Shown here: in pieces, positions 41,860 to 54,800 of the stretch
Layout of the letters: every line of letters begins with the position of its first letter
Position numbering within the stretch: position 1 is the stretch's first letter
Source: Tetranychus cinnabarinus
Taxonomy: Eukaryota > Arthropoda > Arachnida > Trombidiformes > Tetranychidae
Reading direction: 5' to 3'
DNA: 64,000 bases
Assembly: GCA_022266195.1 (NCBI GenBank)
Contig: WHVY01000001.1
Location: forward strand, 21,638,001 to 21,702,000
Program-made: the position numbers and the translations under genes
Notes under the pieces: model-generated
Seen by the model: only the letters and a program-made list of their open reading frames with translations
The model's database searches: none
Told to the model about the DNA's origin: nothing

Positions 41860-42101
41860 ATAAAACTTGACATTTCAACACAAAAAAGTATCAAAGATCT
41901 GACTTGAAAGCACGTTTTTAAGAGATCAATCAATTAGTGGGAAATCGATCAGATCGATCTTGATATCGAGCCCGAACATCACTACTTCCTTAGTAATTAA
42001 GATCCCTTGGCTACAGGGAAATCCCGTTACTCTCAGAGCTTCTTTACTTACACGGTTAAAGGTAAGTGTCTTGGGTTCACCTCAAGGTCCGGGAAGGCCT
42101 C
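41860..42101 (+). repeat. Dispersed repeat, copy B
   Basis: Direct-orientation relative of 39880-40155, about 2 kb downstream. It keeps the blocks AAGTATCAAAGATCTG, GAACATCACTACTT, AAGATCCCTTGGCT and TTACTTACACGGTTAAAGG. It is shorter in the last third because a pyrimidine-rich segment present in copy A is missing. The stem near the right end reads CTTGGG-loop-CTCAAG, so the pairing is kept by a compensated C-G to T-A change and one G-T pair. Confidence 0.7.
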
Positions 42102-45100
42102 TTATCATTGAATGCTAAAGCAAAGTGTGAATACTTTTGTTAAGAAGCTAAGGAAATAATTGTAAACTTAAAACTGTAAATGAAAAAGAGTTTTGAGTTG
42201 ACCCCTTGTACTAGTTATAATTATACAGTTTTGAGTTGAAAGTTCCGGAAAGAAAGACTTGAATAGAAAATGGAAAAAATATAAAATGAACTTTTTTATT
42301 GAATTTAAGTTATGTAAGAAACCATTGTTCTATGTTACATTCAACTCGACCTTTCATTAATATGAAAAATTTGACCATTGGATCAATTTCGAGTTTCTAT
42401 TTTGTTCTTTATTCATTAACATTTTGATTTTTATTCTCACTTTTTTTCTTCGTCAATTAACCTTGTAATTTTAGTATTCAAATAGCTGTTTGACATTAAC
42501 CTTGATAGTAAAATTTGCATGAGAAAAACTCAATTGATTTTGAATTAATTTTTATTTCTATTTCTATTAATATCTGATATTCTGATGAAAAAATGGAAAT
42601 TATTTTTAAATGCAATTCTGGACAAATATGCATTGCAATATAAGAATGATGAAAACGTTGAAACAAAGTGATGGTATAAAAATATCGTTTGACGAAATAA
42701 ATATTGATTATTTCATTTTTAATGTTTCAATTTAAATTAATTTACTTAAAATAAACTGATAATGTTTGTTTAATGAAGATAAATAAAATATTACATCGAC
42801 AGAGATCATTGAAATTGATGAAAAAATTTCCTCTTTACTGATTCAATTTCAATATTCAAATTAATTTTTCATGAAACTATCTGATTACTTTAATATCCTG
42901 GGATTTGCATACAAAGCTAGAGATAGAAAATGAACTCAAAATAAAAATATAATCTTTCAACGATATTGAACCAAATGAACATTTTCCTTGACCTTAACAC
43001 ATTAATAGACAATTATTTCTGATAATTTCAGCAATTAGAAGAAATATTTTCCAGAAAATGTAATTTGAATCTTCTAAATGAACGTTCAGAAGTGAATGTT
43101 GAAGTTACATTTCATCTGAATATTATTCACTCCCAGCATTGGAAGCATTTTAAATTGGAGATAAAGTTGTGTTTCGTTGATTAATTTGGCCAATGATTGT
43201 AAATTGTTTTGATTTGATTTGAGTTGCTCATGGAATGTTTTGATTTCTTCATGATTGGAATAATCTGGCGATTGAAATTGATTTGGTCACCTTTAATGGA
43301 CACTGCAATTGATTTTGTTTCTTAATTAATGGTGAAAATTGGTTAATCACAATTGATTAACTGTCAAAGTAATTATAGTTAAAGCGTAGAGTATCATTCA
43401 GATGAACAACAGCAAACAGAGTTTTGTTTTGCTTTTGTTTTTTCCTTCTTATTCCTTGCTTTTCCCTGTTCGCGTTGTTGTTGTTGATTGTAATTCTGAA
43501 TTGCTATTTAGGTTAATGTGGTGATATGGTTAGCTGATGAAGGAAACAGTCAGAGTCAAACAATGAACCTTTCAGAATCAGGTTAACATGAGTTACAGAA
43601 ATAATCTTTACATGCCAATGGCAAAGACTGTAAGTTAAAGATTGATTTCATGTTGAGTAGGTTTTGTTTGTGCATCTTCATATGCAAACACAGCGAGGTA
43701 AAGATGAAAGGCAAGGATTGAAATGAGGAACCAGAAAGGATGATAAAGATGATGAACTTGTAATCAAATGAATCCCGTTTGGTTCATTTCAACTTGTGAA
43801 TTTGTTGGTAAGAAATTGAATGAAAGAAGAAGAAAAAGTGTTTCGAGTTTAGCTGTTGAGCAAGAATGAATCAGGTTAATTGGAGCCTTTAGAGAATGAG
43901 GCAAAAGATGGATAAAGATGATGAAGGGGTTGAATGACTGTTGGTTAATATGCTTAAGAAAGTAACGATTTATGGGCGATGTTGAGGAATGCAGACTTCG
44001 CATTGAGTCTTGAATGTCTAAAGATTTTTTCGTCTCTTCTCTGCTTTTTTATTATTTTTGCTTCTGACTTTTTGTCTTGTTTGTTTGTTTCCGCAGGAGT
44101 TTTCACAATTGATTGGGTTAACTAAATCATACATTTATGCCAATGTAATAATGTTCATGAAGAGACACAAATAGATTTTGCTTTCAATCCAAAGTTAATG
44201 TTGAAAGTTGTTGCAAGAAAAACATTTGATTTTATTATTCCCAGTCGTAGTTATTTGGGACAATTAAGAGTCGATATAGTTTGGTAATTAAGGTGAGTTG
44301 TAGTCTAATCAGAAATTAAACTTGTTTTGGTCTTTTTTATTAATGATAATGTACTTTTTACGAGTTTCATCGTTTTGTTATTAAAAGCTTTTGTTGAAAA
44401 TTTCTCCTTCTTTTGGGATTTAGATTTTTCTTGTCGAGCAATTTAGTTTAAAACTTGAAGCTAGCGTTTAAATAATGCTCATTAGCGCCAATCAACTAAA
44501 AATATGAGCAAAATATCAACTTGAGTTGAGTCAAATCATGTTGACGCCATTGAACAGCAAGAAAGTTGGATCACACCGAGCTTCATCTTGATTGAAAATG
44601 AATGTAAAATTAAACAGTTTGCTCTCTTATTTGAATCATTAGACAACCCAATCAACTATTAGATTAATGTTGAAACGACAAATTGATGATGAAAATAGTT
44701 GAAGGCATTGATAGAGCGATGAACAATACAAGAGTAAAATGATTTGGACACATTTTACAAGTGAAGAAAAGGTAATCGAGAAAAGTGAGTGAACGTGAAA
44801 TGTTATTACCAATGTAAATATGGTGTATAATGTTATTAGTTTCATAAACTTGTTTGATAAATGATTGAATAATAGCCATTTGTAAGATTATTTCCGTTGC
44901 CATCAAGGGTAGCCCTACATCGTTAGCTTGTTTCATGCAAATAAAAAAAGGATAACTTGAAAAGCATTGAAGGTTTGAGCAACAAAAAATGGTTCAACAA
45001 CAACGCCATCAAATAATAATTTGTATTTACCTTCAAAATGATTTCAATGGTTAAGCTCAAGGCTTAATATTTGGCTTTTATTTTTCCCTTTAACACAACT

Positions 45101-48100
45101 TTTACTGAATCAATTTTGATCATTTTACTCTTTTCCCGATACTCAGCATTCCTCTGCAACAGAAGGTTTCATCTTTTAACAATCTTTCAATCGTTAAATG
45201 GGCTCAAAATTCAGGCCATTTTATCATCAAATTACTTGTTCTACCTTTTTTGGACCTTTTCATGGGCTTCGTAGGTTTACCAGATAATTATTGAGATAAG
45301 GTGAAAATGTTTTTAAGGTTTACTCGAGACTTTTGTTTTCACTGAAAGTTTCTGGTTAATACTTTGATCAATATTTTCATATTTTACATTGTAATCAATT
45401 GTGATGATAATAATGGTAATAGATTGTTATTTTCAATATTTTTTGTTTTCTTTTTTTCAATGCAAACCTTGTAATCTTATTGAACAATCTTAATGTGATT
45501 TAATAATAATAATATTTATTGCCTATTACTGATATAAAATGAATTACCGTTATTAAGATGAACCTGAACAAAATGTAATCATGAAAAGTAAAGGAGTTCA
45601 CCTTTTTTTGTCTGTTTTAATGCTTTATGGATAACCATTTTTTGTTAGCTTATGTTAACCATTTTAAGGAAATAACAGAGCAAATTATTGAATCTTATTT
45701 AATATTAAAACCGTTTTGTTTTTTTCCACTTTAATGGCTCCCATTTTAGCCTGATCCAGTCTTGGATAATGATAAGAGTCCAGAGTTAATCACGATTGAA
45801 TTATGAAGTTTACCATTTTTGATTTATTATCATTGAACCAAGGCAACTTATCTAATTAAAAGTCACTCCCTGTGCATTTCACCTGAAATTATTAATCAAA
45901 GAGTTGAGTGTTAATACATTTCGATGGCATGGTAATGGTTATTGGAAATGTTTCAATTGCTGTTGATCCACTTGCCCCTTGCAATTGAATAATGGACTCA
46001 ATGTTCATCATGGTAAAGCATCTATCATCTGAAGCAAGTGTTGAATTGTGAGGGAAATGAGTATAAATCGAGATTCTTTTTTTTGTAATTTTTTCTTCTT
46101 CTCCTTCGACTTTTAACAGCTCCAATCTTCATCGCCATCTTTGCCATCTTTTTAGTTTATCATCAACTTTTATAGCAATATTTTGCTGTCATGGTTCCTT
46201 GAGCGTGTCAGGGTCAATAAAGTTGCTATGAATAGAAATGTTCAATCCTCGGTTCTGAATACAAATTTTTTTCTTCTTCTCATCACCATCAGCATCATTT
46301 TGCTTTCAACTCTTCCTCTGTGTTTGTCTTCTTGTTTTATGTTTGAACATTACATCTGATTGCAAAGTGTATTTTCATCATTTCCCATTTGACTCTTTTG
46401 TCTCAAACCATTGAGCACAATTAAACTGCATTCTGGTCATCAGCTTGTTTACTTGTTACCACCGTTCATTCAATAGGAATTTAATCTCACTTTTGCTTTT
46501 GTAATATTACCAAACACTTATCAACATTGGTAATTGAAAATTATCATTCTCATCGTTAGATGGAAAGTCCTGTTCCTCATTGAAACTTTCACTTTCAGTG
46601 TTTAAGTGAATCCAAAGAGAGAATCAGGTTTCGTCTTTCAAAAGGCTTCAATTTTTATATTTACACGATTAAGCTCGATGCCAATCAAATGAGAAAAGGA
46701 AAAGACTTCAATTTAAATGCTCCGGTTTGAGTGAAATGTTTAACTTGGCCTGGCTTTAAATGCAAGTTTCATTGCAAAATCTCCTTGTATCCATTCCCTG
46801 TAGTACTTTAAGACTTTAAAAATCACAGTTGACTCGATCTGAAAATATAAATGTTGATAGAAATCAATTTGCGTTAAATTATTATCCATTTTGAACTTAC
46901 TTTTCCTTGTAAATGCAATTAACTTAGAATAGCAAAACACACTGAAGACACAAGTAAAACACTGCGAACAGAAAACATTGATTGGCATTGGATTATATTG
47001 ACTAGTTAACAGTAAATTCACAATTAGTCAGAGTCACGAACATGTTTAATAATAATTGTAACTTTCGTTAATACATGTAAATATTTTGTATTAACATATG
47101 TTAAGTTCAAAGATTTTGATGGGTGACATCTAACGGAATAAAAAGGATAAATTTGGAGACATTTTTCGCTTCAAGATACATTCACAATTGATTAAAGATG
47201 GAAGCCAATCTTTTTTTGTGTAATTTCGGAAATCAGTAAATCAGTTGACTGCCTAATGTTGATGTCGCGTTAAATATTGAAAACGCAGAAAACCTTAGTC
47301 TTGTCGCTGTTTAATGATTTACATATAATTGAACATATAAGCATGTTTAATAAACAACTCGATAAGAATCGATTGAAAGACTTCATTCACAGTCTGTTTG
47401 GTCGTCTGTTTCAATTCGGTAAACAACAAGAGAACTACGTTACTGAAAGAGATCGATCAATTTCGTTAGTATTAATAGCTGATAGCGTGCTGTCAATTGC
47501 CTCTGTGACCAAACAAAAATTATGCTTCCATTTTACGAACAAATAATAATGATTTATTTGATGTAAAGAGACAAAATGTTTTTATTGTTAAATAGTCCAC
47601 AAGATGGCTCTGTTTATTGAAAAATAAAAGCATTTTTTGTGGGAAAATTGAAAGTGTAATGATGAGCGTAATCAAAGTCAACTGTTACTTTGATACTTTG
47701 ATATTTTGATATTTTTACCTCCGATTAACAAGTGATACATTATCTAGTGACAATATAAGATTATTTGATAGTCCAAGTTGTGTCTGAGTTATGGTCAATC
47801 CAACAATTTAATGGATAAACATCATCATTATTGCTTCTTGTTTCCATTTTTACTCTTCTTCTTGACTTTCTTAACAGCTTTACCAGTAAAGGTAGTTAAT
47901 GGTGAAAATTGTATAATATCAAACACTGAGTAACCATTTATTCATTTATAGTTTATTTATTTATCATATCATTATTATTCTCAATGTGAGTCTCTCTGAG
48001 ACTTAAACTACCATTAGCTTGAAAACATTTGACTAATGTATTATATGCAAAACTAACGCCTCATAATTCAATTGACCTCATAATAACATTTAAATATAAT

Positions 48101-48814
48101 ACATTTATATATTTATCAAAATACACTTTTTGCTTATATTTTTATTTCCTCCTTCATTTGTCTTAGTAAATTACCATTGCACTCTTCATCTAATCAGTAA
48201 CATATTTATACACATGAATATCTGCATAATGGTGTAAAGATTGGCTGATAGCTGGAAAAATAAAGAGTGAAAGAAAGAGAAAGATTAACGCAAGATTCAG
48301 AGATTCATTGTAATGCATGTTGGAATCAAACAAAAAATAAAAACGATTGTTGTACAAACTGAGTCAAGATAAATAAATAGAAATCAAAATGATGATAATG
48401 ACATTAATAATGTTCTCAATTGGGAAACGAGGAAAAAGATTGTTTACTCTGATGGATGGGAAAAGATGAATAAATCAACTTGGGATAAACATTAATGAAC
48501 CCAACAAACAGCATAAATCATCGAAAGATATCATCAGTAAATCATCTATTAATATAAACCATTGTATCGTCTTTGTCCACCATCACCATTATCACCGAAA
48601 AATGGATCAAAATAGCAAACTCGAGGGAAGACTGAACAGGAATAATGTTGCATGTGATTGCGTTTGAAAGTCCAATTTGAATGAAGACAGGTTTTAAAGG
48701 TTAATGTATAATTGGAGCAAATTGTTGACAAGCTTTAAATCGATTGATGACATTCAATGGTTAATTGGGTTGTAATGTTGCTAATGTATTGACATCTTTT
48801 ATTTTAACCAACAG
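42102..48814. other. Gene-free AT-rich stretch left of the first receptor exon
   Basis: Contains one ACTCCCAG at 43129-43136. An 89-codon open frame at 47277-47546 has unusually mixed codons but no recognisable domain, and I do not call it. The stretch ends in the splice acceptor of the exon at 48815 (pyrimidine-rich tract then CCAACAG). I searched by eye for an LRRNT-type exon with a C-x-C pattern and an AA|GT donor in the right phase, and found none. Confidence 0.55.
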
Positions 48815-51800
48815 TTGCAGTTTAAAAAAGATTCCTGGTGATTCTTTTGCCTCATTGTCCAATCTGGTTGAACTTGATTTGAGTTCAAATTATCTTGAAA
48901 CAATACCAATCGAGGCCTTAAAAGATTCCCGTTACTTGAGGCGACTTCATCTTAACTCCAATCCGATCAAAAAAATTGATTCCTCGTCGTTTGTCCACCT
49001 TTCCTCTCTCCAGTTTCTTGATCTAAGTAATTGTGCCATCTCATCCATCCATAAAGATTCATTTCTAGGCCTTGAGAAGTTAAATTACCTGTTTCTCAAT
49101 GGAAACAAATTAAGGTGAGTTTATCTCAATTTCACTAATTCCCATTTCAGTTGGATTCACCAAAATAACCAAAGCAAGCGAAACAAATTTTTCAATTTCC
49201 AACAATTGTCAACAAGATAATCCTCAATGTTATGCAAGGAAATGTCTTCAGGTTTTCTTGAGCTTTTTTCAGAATCATGTCATACTTATGAGTCAACATT
49301 TGATTCAATTTTGTGAGCAGCATTTCAATCGTTCATGGAAATAGTTAGTTGCTGGTTTGGGTTGAAGATTTTTGTCATTTCAAGAAGCCATCTGATCTTG
49401 GGAGAAATCCTGGTTTTACTTTGAGTTTTTAACTTGTTAGCTTTGTGGCAGAATCTTATTGTTTGGTACAATTTAATTGTTTTAATCAACGTTGTAAGCA
49501 AGGCGATAAACAATTTAATTCAGGATTTTGTTGGTGAATCAGTTGAAAGGCTGCCAGCGGAATTACATTCCCATAGAATGAAGAAAATTGATTTACAAGT
49601 TGGGTTGAGATTGACTCTATTGAAATCAGTAATCTTTCACTTTTCCAGTCAAAATGATTGCAATGAGAATAGTAGTTGATCCAAATGATTTAATGGTTAT
49701 TCCAATTGTCATCTTATTGTCGTCCTTAATAGTAAACAAATGAACCAGAATCTTATTTCCTTGTAATCCAACATTGTTGACATCATTGACACCTAAAATT
49801 AAGTAAAGATGATAGAAAAAAAAACAAAATATTGATCAATATTAAGGATTTGTCAATAGTTATGGTAATAAGGAAATGTAGTAACTGACCATTAATCCTT
49901 TCCTTTCACATTCATTTCTCATTAAAATCATTACAAATTTGATTCATGCTTTTCCATAGTTCTTATGCTTCTAATTTCTGGTAACGATTAGTGACTTCGA
50001 CTCTGTATTAACTTGCAAATCTACTGAGGTTAAAGGTTGTAGGACCGATGACCGATGGTAGCAATGTACAGATAGGTTTAAATAGCCTAAGTTAACTTTA
50101 AACAAGGTTGTTAATGAAAGCTGCGGTTTCGGATTATCTGGTAAAACCAAAGGAGATTAACAATTCTTACTTTCTTTGTTTAAGCTTAAAAGATTAAGCT
50201 GTGGTAACCTGAAAAGGCTGTTATGAATTACTGATTTCAGTTGATATTACATATTGACAATTCAATAGTCAAAGTTGAAATTCAAGATGTTTCATTCTTG
50301 ATGTTTAAGATTTGGAAAGATGAATCAATCTTCTGAAGGCTTTTTCAATGATATAATTGAGTTTGATTGTGAAAAATATGATTTCATTTCTCATCAACTA
50401 CAAATACGAAACAACAAAATGTTTTCTTAGTAAAAAGCATAATCAGAATAATTAATCAGCCTGAATTGCATACAAATTACATTAAATCTACATTTTATCA
50501 ACTATCAAAAGATGAACATTCAGAAAGATCAAATCTACATCTTTACACAGAATAACTCTTTGATTATTTATCGATTTTCAAGGTAAACTTACTGAACTAA
50601 TCAGGAACAAGATCAAAACAATCTTTTATTGAAAATTATTGTAAACAAGAAAAGATTATGCATATTAAGATAAATATTTTCATCTGTTTTTGATATGTTT
50701 TTCATATTAGGCTCAGATTTTTGATTTAAAATTATAATGCAATTAAAAAAAATCATAACAGCAACAAGAGACCAGAAAAACTGCCACTAGTTGTGATTCA
50801 AAGCTGAACATCTGATGTACTCTGAATATTACTGATTATGTATTATTTTTCGACAGGTTAGTTGAATTTATTCAGGACTGATCATGCATATTTAGCAATT
50901 AAGGCCAAAGCAGTTAGTTAATGGACATAGAAAGTTTTTAAGTTTGTTTCAGATTTGCATGATCTTCAAGTCAACATTTTAACTCATCTTTCTCAAAGCA
51001 ATACTTGATCTTGAATGGTCAATAAAACGTAGGAAAACCAGAATCTTTCAATTACATCATTCAAGAGGTTGAACATCGATTCATTGTTTTCTGAAATCGA
51101 AATGCAAAATCTTATAATTAACTCATAATAACGAGAAACACAAGTGACAGTTTTTTGCTCTTTTGTGTGCTGATTTTGTCTGATTAATAATTTAAAGTTG
51201 ATCAAATCTAACTCACTTTTATTGCCTTAACAACAGGATTGATATATTATTTGATATATTTTTCACTTCATTTTTTCCTGGTAGTTCAACATTTCAAGAT
51301 GAACAAAAATGAGTCCCAGAGATTTGATATCTTCTTGATCATCATCTTTACCCTGGAAAAAATGATAGCCAAAATGATAGCATTTGGATTTCATGTCAAA
51401 TCTGGTTTTGATTTTCATTTGATACCAGAATCTAACAATTCTGTGGCTAACTATTATGGCTCAAGATTGGCAGTTTAAAGTTTCGCTTTTTTTCCGAGGA
51501 AACAAAATTTTACTTGAAATGAAACTTGATTGAAGATGATCATTTCTCATTCATCTTCAACTGTTTCTTGAATTCATCACCAAGCTTGAGCTTCATCTCA
51601 TATATACATTTATCTATCTATTACTTTTGATGGGTTTTGACACATTTCATTTGTGTTTTGCTTACAATTTTATTTTACTCTTTCATCTAAAAATGAAAAT
51701 TATCATATTATTCAGATTCAAGATTGACCGGGATTCCGTGATTCCATGATTTCTCAATTGTAAATCTAACCAATCAATGAGTTACTTTTCAATTGAACAT

Positions 51801-54800
51801 GTGAAGGAAAAAGAAGGAAATTTTCCAAGAAAAAAAGGACAAAATATTCAAATGTTATTCGCCTTATTTACATAATAACTTTCAATTCAATTTTTGTCAT
51901 CCTAATGTTAAACTTAATCATTTATTGATGATCAAAAAATCAAATAATAAATGAAAAGTGAATCTATTGTGAACTGCTAATCAAATGTATTACAAGTTGT
52001 ATTGATTTTATATCAAACTGAATGGAGTCGTAGTTGTAGTCAATATAATTTGATAGATTGAACAAGCCTAATTATTATAAACGATTAAGCTGATTACTTG
52101 CGATGAGATTTGGTTTGTTCATTTCATTTGTTAACTTAATGTCTATTCTGATTATTGGAAGGCAAAAGTCCATGAGTTAATTTGAAAATAATGTATTTAC
52201 ATAAAATTAACTGAATTACTGAAAATTTGAGATATTTAAACGTTACCATAATTGAATTATTCAGATTGATAGTTTGAAGAAACGCGTTTGCACTCAAACA
52301 CATCTTTTCTATGAGATTTTTCAATAGATTTCATTGAAGTTGTTAATCGATGCTCTCAGGTTTGAAACCAGGTCTAAATTAAAGATCAGAGTTTAATTAT
52401 CAGAGTAGAAATCAAAATAATTGTTTATATATCAAACAATTATTTGAAAAATATCCTTCCTTGTTGGAAGACTGGCTTCTGCTTCACCATGTACTTTATG
52501 TATTTTTATGTTACATATGCAGAGCGAGAGAAGGAGAAGCAAAAAAAAGGGTAAAATAGGAACCATTTTTTACTTATTTCTCTCAATTTAAATTCAATTT
52601 GCCAATTCAGCCGAGAATTGAATTGAACTTTGAGCTGTGCTCTTATTTATACATAAGATGTATTTTTGACAACATGAAGAAGAAGAAGAAAAATGAAATG
52701 TAAAGAAAAGCTCAATAAGATGAGACACCAAAAAACAAAGGGTAACTTCACTTTCAAATCCAAGTCTTGTACTTTTTGCTTCAATGGTAAAACAGTAATT
52801 CACATATTCTGATTGAATCAATTTAGATTGTTAGTGACGATGTAATCTGATTGCATATTAACTCACATGCATATATAATACTTAAACATCATTCTGATTA
52901 ATGGTAGGGAACATTGTCAAGAGCAGTTACTATCAGGCGAGAAAAGCACAAATCTAAACAACCTAAGAATCTTGAAATTAAAAGCTTACCGTTTCTGTTG
53001 TTAATTTGTAGTAATGTACAAAGTGCACCAATAAGTTGTTTTAATTCACAATTGTCATAGTAAATTATGTGATATAAATTGAAAATATAAATCAAAAAAA
53101 TTAACAGTAAAATAGCATTTAAAGATGAGACAACCCAAAGCTCTTTTACAACAATCCTTTATTTTCAAGTTGATTTTCCCTCTCTTTGTTTTAATACGCA
53201 GTAGATTCCCTCGCTAATACAGCTGCTTGAGTTCAATTTTTTGATTGTTTTAAAGCGCTAATAAATTCATTTAATTTTTGATTGTTATTTTCTTAAATTG
53301 TAAGCTTGAAAATTCAGTACATCTTATGACTTTAAATCGACCTAATATTTGCTTGGTTATTGTGTTATTTCATCTTGTATTACATGTGTTTTTGTTTAAC
53401 TGTCCTTACATAAGACTTTTTTACTCTTGATTTACAGAGAACTTTCTGGAGACATATTGAACTCTTTAGTTTCCCTAAAGCAGATAGATCTCCATGAAAA
53501 TCATTGGTTCTGTGATTGCCGGATTCTTGACCTTAGATCGAGAATTGTTGACCGATCAATTTCAATTACAGTGCCTCCAATATGTGATAAACCGATCCGT
53601 TTGAAAGGTGCATCTTGGCAAAGTTTAGATCAAGATGAATTTGCCTGTAATCCAAAAATAGCTTCTCTAAATGGTGCCAAATTTATTGAAGGTAAGCAAT
53701 AATTTTCAATTATATTGACAGTTTTTTTATTAGTCAACAAGTAGAGTTAAAAGTGCTTATTTATCTATTCTAATTCATTTTTTACTCCTTATCTGATCTA
53801 CAGGACGAAATGGGACAATTGTTTGTCGTGTCCAGTCAACACCTTTATCCAATATTTCGTGGTATTTTGAATCACCTGTTGCTGCTAATCATTTAATTAA
53901 AAATGCTACTTATATGTCATTTGGTAAACAATACATTACCATTCGAGAAATTCTTAAGGATAATGTTCAAATTTCTAAGTTGATAATAACAAATACTATT
54001 GAAAAAGATGCTGGAAGGTAAATTTACTGTTTTAAGCACATTTATGTTTTGTTTATTCGCGCCCAATTTCATCAATAATGAATTTCTTTCATCTTTTCTT
54101 TAGGTATACATGTTATGCAGCCAATAAAGCAGGAAATGTATCAAGTTCAGTTATAATTCGTGTTATCCAGCCTGAAAATACTGGAGAAGAAAGCTTGGTT
54201 TTGTCTGAAAAAGATGAACAAGTTGGCGTCATATTAGCCACCATATTGGTCTTCCTTTTACTTGTCCTATCAGCTTGTTTCATTGTTTTACGCCACAAAA
54301 CATCCTTTTTGAGCAGTATTTTCAAAAGTTCACGAGGCCAGTCTGAAGTAATTGAATCAAATGTCATCTTAGATTCGTCTTATCTTAACCATAATTCAAA
54401 ATCACCTATTGCCATTAATGATAATGAACATGACCAAAAAAGGTATATTCCTCACCAATCCACAAAATATTCAACTGGTACTACAGCCCCAGTATTAGGT
54501 GCAAAGGATACAATTGTGATAACACAACCGAATGGATCAGCTGGAATAACTTCTGATACTTTAGTTAAAGTTTTTCAACCAAACCAACAATTAACAGTTG
54601 AAAACAACAGTCCAAATAATACTAATACTAATAAGTCACTCGATGAAAGTGGTTTTGAAAAGTGCCTTGAATCTTATTTGATGGTGTCTGAAGATGAAAG
54701 TATGTTACTTCCAAGCCGAACAAATGAGGTTAGATTTGATCCAATAATCCAACAAAACGATCAACAATTAACACCACAAGAGCAACAACTTGTAAATAAC

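Noticed and set aside
43764..44003. 79-codon minus-strand frame, possible gene
   Set aside because: No domain, signal peptide or splice partners; composition like the surrounding noncoding DNA.
48765..48814. Extending the first receptor exon leftward to an in-frame TTG
   Set aside because: TTG is not a normal nuclear start, the translated residues are not LRR-like, and a good acceptor (CCAACAG) lies just before the LRR sequence.
54113..54367. Antisense frame opposite the receptor membrane segment
   Set aside because: It is the shadow of a well-supported exon on the other strand.
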